NCBI GenBank assembly: GCA_916048095.2
Contig: OU696572.1
Location: 4,545,362-4,609,361 of the forward strand
Direction of reading: 5' to 3'
DNA length: 64,000 nt
DNA from: Sacculina carcini
Lineage: Eukaryota > Arthropoda > Thecostraca > Sacculinidae
Shown: piece by piece, positions 56,996 to 64,000 of the stretch
Position numbering within the stretch: position 1 is the first letter of the stretch
How the letters are laid out: each line of letters begins with the position of its first letter
Position numbers and translations under genes: made by a program
Notes under the pieces: generated by a model
Told to the model about the DNA's origin: nothing
Seen by the model: the letters and a program-made list of their open reading frames with translations, nothing else
The model's database searches: none

Positions 56996-57182
56996 AGAGT
57001 CACCATATACTGCGAATGTGTCGAATGTCAAACTGGAACTAACGCCTCTGTTTTATGACAGCTTGTGGACATATGAGGCTGGTCTATTTTTGATGGTGGA
57101 AGTGCCGCATCTCGACCTGCTGCTACAGTGGGACTATGACACGCGTGTTAATGTGCGCCTGCACGCTCGCTGGCACGACAAG
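56996..57182 (+). CDS. Exon 14 (last visible): VWD3, later strands
   Basis: Acceptor ttatttttag, donor GACAAG/gttcaa. The first base completes the Lys codon from exon 13. It encodes LWTYEAGLFLMVEVPHLDLL and LQWDYDTRVNVRLHARWHDK. This is the WD-x2-TRV-x-VRL segment that precedes GLCGN in VWD domains. The GLCGN exon and the following C8/TIL of D3 were not found to the right, so the gene continues beyond the window. Confidence 0.88.
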
Positions 57183-57529
57183 GTTCAACTCACTATGACA
57201 TTTGGAAAAGATTATTAATTTTTTATATATAATATACGATAGATTATTTATATTATTATTACTAATTACAGGTAAATCCAGTAGCATGGGAGCAGTGCAA
57301 ACACTATTACCACCCTACGATGGCCCCATGTACCGGAAGCGTCCAAAAGCTTCAGAGAAAAAGAGATTTCGAATATATAATAATTCTAGAAAAAGGGTTG
57401 GAAAATAAATAAATAAATAAATAACAATAAATAATATATCATCAACCGGTAACACTCCATAATGTCACTACCCACGTTCCTCAATACATAACAATCAACA
57501 ATAAATATGAATAAATATTAATGTATTCA

Positions 57530-57532
<3 letters not shown>

Positions 57533-57606
<74 letters not shown>
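57533..57606 (+). repeat. AT microsatellite
   Basis: Uninterrupted (AT)37 or so. Confidence 0.95.
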
Positions 57607-57611
<5 letters not shown>

Positions 57612-58568
57612 CTGCCACACTCAGTACGCAAGCACACACAATACAAATGTAGGAAAAGTAGTGGCATGGAGATCATGGAAGCCGAGTGGCTTTATTTGTA
57701 TGAGCTCCTGAGCTGCTTGCACATATATAGACACACATACATTCATACATTCACACATACATTCACACATACACATGTATACACGCATAGACTAAGACTA
57801 TTTGCATTAACAACACAATTATAATAATTTACGGGGTTTTAAGTATACGTATTAGCATAATTTCAGTTACCGAGAAAAGTAGTTGATAAATGTAGTTGTT
57901 GAAGGATCACCACCAGATACACTCATACTATTTCTGATATCATTATCATATTCATCATTGGTTTTTGTAAGCATCTATAAGCTTCGGTCTAAACATTCTC
58001 ATATTTGTAGATTTTTTAATTTGAAAGTGAATTTTATTCCAAATCTTCACCCCATTTATAATTAAACTAAATTTCCTACTTCGTTTTCGAGGGAAAAACT
58101 GCTGGAATTTATGAGGATGTCTAGGATTTATAACGAATCGTCTTTGTAGTTGAGATGCAATACTATTGTTAAATGCTCTATACATATAAGATGCTCTGTT
58201 GGATTGAAAATTTTTATCGAAGGACAGTATATTTTACAACTCAAAAATGGTTTTGATCACTGCCAAGCTCTTTGTTTGCTTATGATTCTTACAACATGTT
58301 TTGAAGAACAATTACCTTTCTTATCCTAGATGAATATGTTAAGCCCCAAAGTTCACTGCAATAGTTGAGATGAGGTTTTGCTAAACTGTTATAGAGAAAA
58401 ATACTGGTAGATTCTCCTATATAATGCCTGAATTTGAATATCATATAGTAATATATAAGTAATAAATAACAATCAACAACAATAAGTATGATTCAATATG
58501 AACTAACCAACAATAAATAAGAATATGATTCAATAAGTACAACACAAGTGTAACAACAACACAAATAA
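57607..58568. other. Non-coding intron with CR1/jockey-like traces
   Basis: AT-rich. On the minus strand near 57955-58185 the frame RRFVINPRHPHKFQQFFPRK with SRKFSLIINGVKIWNKIHF vaguely resembles a LINE C-terminus. I do not call a gene. Confidence 0.35.
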
Positions 58569-58677
58569 ATATAACAACAACAACAACGACCACATGTATT
58601 TGATTTAGCGCACATAGCAACAATGGCGCGATTAAAAAAGAACAAAAATAGCACAGACAAAAAAAACAAAAGCTACA
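58569..58677 (-). repeat. Very short 3' fragment of the right-hand LINE
   Basis: Nearly identical to 59950-60056 (GTATTTGATTTAGCGCACAT, AGCAACAATGGCGCGATTA), including the (AAC)n tail. A 5'-truncated copy of only about 110 bp. Confidence 0.85.
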
Positions 58678-59940
58678 ATAAATAAATATTATTCAATAAA
58701 CAACAACAGCCAACACTGAGTTAAAGTATGATTCAATAAATAATAACAACCAATAATAAACAGTAATAAATAGAGAATAAAATATGAATAAATATGAAGA
58801 AATAGAAAATAAAGAACAATAAATAGAAAATAAACAATAAATTTGAAAAAATAGAAAAAGAGAACAATAAATAGGAAATAAACAATAAATATAAATAAAT
58901 AACAAAATATAAATAAATAAATAACACTCAACACTCAATTCCGCTCTTTCAGTAGCATTACAGTGACTTTGGCCTTGAATTTGTTCAATTTCTTCTTCGA
59001 GAAAGCCTCGTCCTTCAACGTGTTCCAATTAGCCACATTGGCCGGAAAAAAGCAACGTTGGAATTGCTTTGTAATTAATACACAAATACACAACACAAAA
59101 CATATGCATACGAAATATCACAACAAAAAACAAGAATACAACATACAATACAAAGCAAACATACACACAAATACAAACACAACAATAACAACACTAGAAA
59201 ACACATGTGATAATAATTTATTGAGAGCTCATTGATAAACACATTAGATCGCAAAGCAAAATGTCCAATGGGCGACAACAAAGACAGAATTAGTTGGCAT
59301 CTCAGTGCGATGAAAGGGCTGGGCGCTGACCGAAAACGGAAAACCGGCCGTTAGCCGTGGGGGCGGGGCTAAAATTTTCAGCCCGCCACATCAAAAAAAC
59401 AGATATGAAGCAGAAAATAGTACATATATCCATATATCCAGTAAATAGAACATATAGATTGCAATATATAAAACATATCCAGTTAGATTAGTAGTCTGCT
59501 TGTGTTCTGATTTAGCATTAATTTCAGGTGTATGCACATGTATGTTTGTCATAATCTATTGACTTCTTGTCTTTGTGTATTAACGTAATAATCACTTTCT
59601 GTAAAATATAATGAATTTTAATTGTGCAATCCGTTAACACGAGGGTTGCTTTCTAGAGACGTGGCATTAACCGAAATTACGTTGACAAAACTTATATGCC
59701 AGAATGTACGTTTTTCAATGTAAGTAATGGTAATGGTTGTAATGGTTGTAGTTGCATGCCTGTACATCGAGCAAGTCATCCATTATTGTGTACATCATCA
59801 TATCATATCATATCATGTATTTGTCACCAACATATAATTTACACCATCTTTTAGACAGAGACCCGCATAAGCATGTACTTTTTTCATGTGGGCCCTTTAC
59901 AATGAATAATGACAACGTACAAAAAAGACAGTGACACCGT
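58678..59940. other. Non-coding, AATAAA-type low-complexity DNA
   Basis: Dominated by AATAAATA-like repeats to about 58930, then unremarkable AT-rich sequence. Includes a GC-rich patch at 59330-59390. Confidence 0.5.
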
Positions 59941-60270
59941 AACAAGATAAAAATAACTACAACAACAACAACAACATGTATTTGATTTAGCGCACATAGC
60001 AACAATGGCGCGATTACAAAAGAACAAAAATAGCACAGAAAAAAAACAAAAGCTACACGTCGACGCAATATGAAACAAACATTGAGCGCAATATATAATC
60101 ATCAGAACAAAACATACACACACAGTAAGAATAAGAAATCCACACACATTTTCAGTACAAAGATAATCAGGTAGAGATAGGAGATAGAAAAATTGCTTAC
60201 AGGACACAAAAAAACACGTGAATGCAAAAAAAACAAAGGCAAGCAAAAGATGAGAGTGCACTTTGAGCAG

Positions 60271-63159
60271 CTAAATCTTGGCATATGGTGTAAGGCAATG
60301 AGATGAGCGATCAAAAGATTTAGAGAATAAGTATGTGCGCAGAGATGAAGTGAAAGAAGAGAAAGAGGGAGATAGAAGGACATGAGATGGAAGTGAGTTA
60401 TAGAAACGAGGGGCAAAAAAGGTAAATGATTTTGCTGACCAGGGGGATTCACACAACGCTCTAGGACATTGTAGAGGACGTGAAATACGGCTGTTGGGAT
60501 TTGAGACACGAGATAACAAACGTACAAGATATTCAGGCTGATTGATGCCGTTCAGCAGTTTGAAAATAATACAGGAGAGACGGAAATGAATTCGCGGAAT
60601 AATAGGTAGCCAACGAAGATTGTACAAATGATGAGATGTATGAACACAAACAACGGGAGAGAGGACAAATCTACAACATTGATTGATCACCGTCTGAAAT
60701 GGTTTCAAATAGCATCGCGGAGTGCTAAAATATAAAACAATACAATAATCTATTCGAGGAAAAACCAGTGTTTTGATGAGCTTGATGGCAGACGCTTGGT
60801 CGAGGAATGGACGTATGGGATACAGCGCGCGTAGAATAAGACGGCATGTACGTGTGACAGAACTAATATTATTGCTAAAGATGAGAGAGGAATCCATAAT
60901 TACACCCAAGTTTCGCACTGACGAACGTAAAGGAAATGGAAGAGTAGGTGGAGTTAGACGAGGAGGGTGAAAAACCATGAATTCAGTTTTAGAAGAATTT
61001 ATGAGAAGACGACGAGAAGCAGCCCATGATGAAATATCCGATAGAAGTTCAGACATATAGGATGAATAGGGAAACGGAAGTGGACATAGCAGTTGAATGT
61101 CGTCGGCATAGATATGAAAAGCCACAGAATAACGTTTAAGAATAGGACACAGTGAGGACATATACAGGTTGAAAAGAGTGGGACCGAGAATTGAGCCTTG
61201 AGGAACTCCTGAATTTAAAGGAACACGATCGGAAACAACAGAATTAAATTTAACGGAGTAAGAACGGCCTGAAAGATAAGAGCGCATGAGCGAAAATGCC
61301 GTGGAAGAGAGACCAAGATGCGATAAATCATCAAGCAAGATTTTGTGGTTTACTAAATCAAACGCTGATGACATATCCAACATAACAATTAGGACAGAAT
61401 GGCGGAAGGAGAAATGAGATAACACAACGTCAACAACAGATGTGAGAACAGACTCAGTTGAATGGAATGGTCGGAAGCCAGACTGGTAAGGATCTAAAAC
61501 ATCGTTAATAAGAGGAGAAAGTTGGGAGAAAATAACGGATTCTAACAACTTGGAGGTGAGATTGATAATTGAAACAGGACGATAATTTTTGATGATGGAA
61601 GAATCAAGTGTTGGTTTTTTCAAAATTGGGTAGACAATAGCATGTTTTTCAGGTATAAAAGAACCATGAAGTAATGAGAGATTTACTATATACAAAAAGT
61701 AGGGAGCGAATAGAGTAATCGAGTGAGAGAAGGCCTTAAAATTAATAGGATCGGCGGGAGAGGCAGATATTTTTATTGATGAAAGTAAGGCTAGGATATC
61801 AGAGAGGACGATATGAGTAAAGGAAGAGAGAGTAGTTGATGAAGTAGAGTGTGTGATTTTGTGATGTGTAGCTGGAATGCTTTCATCTGTAGTTTTCACT
61901 TTGTTCAAGAAGAACGTTGCGAATTCAGAAGCAGTGGTTGAACAGGTTGTAGATGTGTAACGACGGCCAGAAATAGTGTTTAGAGTCGACCAGAGCAGTT
62001 TCTGTGAGACCGAAAGTGAGGTCAGTTTAGATTTGTAGAAAGAGCACTTAGCATCAGAGAGAGCGGCCAGATAAGCTGCACGAGACGAGCAGTAGGCGGA
62101 CCAATTCGACTCAGATCTTGAGCGACGCCACAAACGTTCAGACCGGCGTTGAAAGCGTTTCAAAGAGAGAAGTTCAGCATTAAACCATGGAATGGGCATG
62201 TATGTGCGGGAACAAGTTTTCAAAGGAAAAAGGGTATCATTAATATCAGAAAGAACCATAGAAAAACAAGAATATACTTCGTCAGCTGGTAGTGAATAAA
62301 ACACATGAGAAGGTAGCCGAGATGTAAGAAATGATAAGAATACACCAGGATCAAAGTTTCTATACGATCTGAATGAATGAAGAAACATACTAGATGATTT
62401 AGAAGGTAACGGAATGTCAAATAGGCATAAGCTATGATCCGAAAATGAGCGATCGGGAGGGAAAACTTCAACTTTCGGTACAGCTAAGTCAGTGGAGATA
62501 GTTGGCACAGGAAAAAGAAGCAGGTCAAGAATATGACCCGACAAATGAGTGGGGGAAGATATCGGAGAGCAAAGCGCATGAGAGTCAACGAAGGAACAAA
62601 ACTGAGAGAAGTATACATTAGAGGAAGGGAAGTTGAAGTCACCAACGATTAGATATCTATTTGAGAATAATTTCGTCACAGATTCATGAAGATCAGAGAA
62701 TTCATCAAAGAATGCAGACGTAGTTCCTGGGTGATTATGTCGATAGACAACAATTATGCAGAGCTTAGGACGAGAAGGTACGGACAATGCAAGGGCAATG
62801 AATTCAAAAGAAGAATAGGCAGATTTAAGATCAGGAATTAGCGAAAGGGACAGTGATTTTGCATAGATACAACCAACACCACCGCCACGGGAGCAGATAA
62901 GGCTTGAACGAGACATGTGCAGAAAACCAAAACTACTAGGTATATGAGCAACAAAAGAAGAGATGTCGGTATCAAAAAGCCAAGTTTCTGTTAGGCAAAG
63001 GATATCAATATTATGTGATGAACAGAGATGGGATAAATAGTGAGCTTTGTAACGGCAAGACCTTATATTTAAAAGAGCAAAGGTGAGCGAAGGAGAACTA
63101 GAGAACGAATTCTGATGAATAGAGGTGGCAGTGGAGGAGAAACAATGTGGCTGTGGTAG
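60271..63159 (-). CDS. LINE ORF2: APE endonuclease and reverse transcriptase, about 962 aa
   Basis: Open from the codon after a TGA (63160-63162) to a stop at 60271. The endonuclease begins well before the first Met: FALLNIRSCRYKAHYL (catalytic Asn), ILCLTETWL (Glu), LIVGDFNFPS (Asp/Asn), SFSDHSLC (Asp-His). RT follows: NYRPVSIINL, YQSGFRPFHSTESV, MLDMSSAFDLVNH, SGVPQGSILGP and active site YADDIQLL. C-terminus has the PRFYNSLPS motif. The first Met is at 62914-62916, after the Asn and Glu motifs, so an ATG start would destroy the endonuclease. No internal stop. L2/CR1 group by RT motifs. Confidence 0.92.
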   Translation of the reverse strand, partial: LPQPHCFSSTATSIHQNSFSSSPSLTFALLNIRSCRYKAHYLSHLCSSHNIDILCLTETWLFDTDISSFVAHIPSSFGFLHMSRSSLICSRGGGVGCIYAKSLSLSLIPDLKSAYSSFEFIALALSVPSRPKLCIIVVYRHNHPGTTSAFFDEFSDLHESVTKLFSNRYLIVGDFNFPSSNVYFSQFCSFVDSHALCSPISSPTHLSGHILDLLLFPVPTISTDLAVPKVEVFPPDRSFSDHSLCLFDIPLPSKSSSMFLHSFRSYRNFDPGVFLSFLTSRLPSHVFYSLPADEVYSCFSMVLSDINDTLFPLKTCSRTYMPIPWFNAELLSLKRFQRRSERLWRRSRSESNWSAYCSSRAAYLAALSDAKCSFYKSKLTSLSVSQKLLWSTLNTISGRRYTSTTCSTTASEFATFFLNKVKTTDESIPATHHKITHSTSSTTLSSFTHIVLSDILALLSSIKISASPADPINFKAFSHSITLFAPYFLYIVNLSLLHGSFIPEKHAIVYPILKKPTLDSSIIKNYRPVSIINLTSKLLESVIFSQLSPLINDVLDPYQSGFRPFHSTESVLTSVVDVVLSHFSFRHSVLIVMLDMSSAFDLVNHKILLDDLSHLGLSSTAFSLMRSYLSGRSYSVKFNSVVSDRVPLNSGVPQGSILGPTLFNLYMSSLCPILKRYSVAFHIYADDIQLLCPLPFPYSSYMSELLSDISSWAASRRLLINSSKTEFMVFHPPRLTPPTLPFPLRSSVRNLGVIMDSSLIFSNNISSVTRTCRLILRALYPIRPFLDQASAIKLIKTLVFPRIDYCIVLYFSTPRCYLKPFQTVINQCCRFVLSPVVCVHTSHHLYNLRWLPIIPRIHFRLSCIIFKLLNGINQPEYLVRLLSRVSNPNSRISRPLQCPRALCESPWSAKSFTFFAPRFYNSLPSHVLLSPSFSSFTSSLRTYLFSKSFDRSSHCLTPYAKI

Positions 63160-63162
63160 TCA
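63160..63162 (-). promoter_or_regulatory. In-frame UGA in a UGA-CUA context between ORF1 and ORF2
   Basis: Minus strand GCT TGA CTA C. ORF1 and ORF2 are in the same frame on either side. UGA followed by CUA is a known leaky stop context in eukaryotes. No in-frame AUG exists between this stop and the endonuclease motifs. Confidence 0.6.
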
Positions 63163-64000
63163 AGCAGATACCGCCGAGGTGGCAGCAAGGGAATCAGTTG
63201 GAGACTGAGAAAGAGGAGCAGAGAGAGTGCGCTCACGAATGGAGTTCTGTACGGCCAAAAGCGACGGACATTTTGGTGAAAAAGCCGGATGATCAGCCGG
63301 GCGTCCATGATTGGAGCAGTTAATGCACCTCACCTTTGTTGTGTCTGGACATGCGGAAGACATGTGGGGACCAGCGCAGTGACCACAAACCGCAGTTTTT
63401 ACTGGGCAACGATCTATTTTGTGACCCAGTCCACTGCAGCACGAACAGCGGACAACCCAGTATCTGTCATACACGCGACAGCAGCATAAGTGTACATACA
63501 GACGGTCGCCAGCAGCTCGGATCAGTTGGCGTACTTCCGGCGAGACTGCCAGCACCGCATGAGAACAGCCCTGTCGCGGCTTTGTTATAAACAACACCTT
63601 CAAATCCGCGTCAGGCACATCCGCGAGAAATTCATTTTTCATCCGAAGTGAGGCAGCAAGGTTCTCATGAGAGGATGGCGGGACGTTGACCAAAGTGATT
63701 TTCGGAAGCAGCATTTTTGGTTTGTTGACAACCAACACCTCAAGCTCAGGGCTGCCATCCAATGATTTTGCCGCTTTTGCTGCCGCGTCCTTGGTAGCAC
63801 ATTTTACCACCATGCCACCGGATTTGGTGGCGCGCGCCTGCGTCACTGGGACAGTGGAGAGGGCCGACTGCACTCGCTCAATCTTTACCGGCTCTTCACT
63901 CTTGCTCTTCAGCACAAGTGCGAATGAGGGGACGGTTGCCTGTCTGCGAACAGAAGCAGAGGCAGGGAGCGCTCCGGCAGGTGATGACTTACTGTTGTTT
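63163..64000 (-). CDS. LINE ORF1 gag-like zinc-finger protein, 5' partial
   Basis: Open to the right edge without an ATG in frame in the last 85 bases, so the start lies outside. It contains a predicted RNA-binding region (LPKITLVNVPPSSHENLA, then LKVLFITKPRQGCSHAVLAV). The Cys cluster includes CSCCSGLGHKIDRC (CX2CX4HX4C), CGHCAGPHMSSAC and CINCSNHGRPADH. These are gag-like knuckles, common in ORF1 proteins that coat the retrotransposon RNA. It ends at TGA 63160-63162, followed in frame by ORF2. Confidence 0.88.

Larger units (their letters stand above)
59945..64000 (-). mobile_element. L2/CR1-like two-ORF LINE, 5' end outside window
   Basis: Minus-strand order: ORF1, single TGA, ORF2, 3' UTR, (TTG)n tail at about 59950-59970. 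Both ORFs are open. Fragments of the same family occur at 58569-58677 and perhaps 16643-16700. Apparently intact over the part visible. Confidence 0.88.

Noticed and set aside
58689..59028. Phe/Leu/Tyr-rich membrane-like minus-strand frames
   Set aside because: Translations of AATAAATA low-complexity sequence.

Overview
The window is animal nuclear DNA, apparently from an invertebrate; I cannot name the phylum. No bacterial-type operon, CRISPR array or rRNA gene is visible. It shows long AT-rich introns, many CA/GT microsatellites, tRNA-derived SINEs, several clades of LTR and non-LTR retrotransposons, and short exons with canonical AG/GT borders.

Host gene. One multi-exon gene on the + strand spans at least 4467-57182 and is incomplete at both ends. 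I find 14 exons encoding about 836 residues. All 13 splice junctions are phase-compatible and none contains an in-frame stop. The domain order is C8, TIL, E, VWD, C8, TIL, E, TIL', E', VWD. This is the tail of a D1 assembly, a complete D2 and D'D3 up to the middle of VWD3, as in von Willebrand factor, gel-forming mucins, otogelin and insect hemocytin/hemolectin. The product would be a large secreted, cysteine-rich, probably multimer-forming glycoprotein. The largest introns (4586-14484 and 37589-55998) are packed with transposons.

Transposon layout. 1-2843 (-): decayed LTR retrotransposon. 4880-12568: two 264-bp LTRs, both minus-oriented, with an integrase tail inside one and gag inside the other, so probably one ruined element. 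Between them lie a SINE, a plus-strand RNase H/integrase remnant, a fold-back element and an apparently intact 3160-bp RTE-like non-LTR element with a 10-bp target duplication. 12920-14010 and 31580-32340: CR1/jockey-like LINE fragments, the second split by a 173-bp hAT-type MITE. 18138-20621: hAT-like MITE invaded by a short LTR (TRIM-like) element. 23633-24184: second fold-back copy. 28840-34229: decayed tandem repeats and a 245-bp inverted repeat around a 0.9-kb spacer. 42500-46621: third fold-back copy, split by a CsRn1-type Ty3/Gypsy element with 200-bp LTRs. 48930-51313: another Ty3/Gypsy fragment. 51700-52163: mariner remnant. 59945-64000 (-): two-ORF LINE running off the right edge.

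Most notable: the D1-D2-D'D3 gene; the LINE at the right end, whose ORF1 and ORF2 share one frame separated by a single UGA in a UGA-CUA readthrough context with no AUG ahead of the endonuclease; and a fold-back family with three copies, each bounded by a perfect 8-bp target-site duplication.
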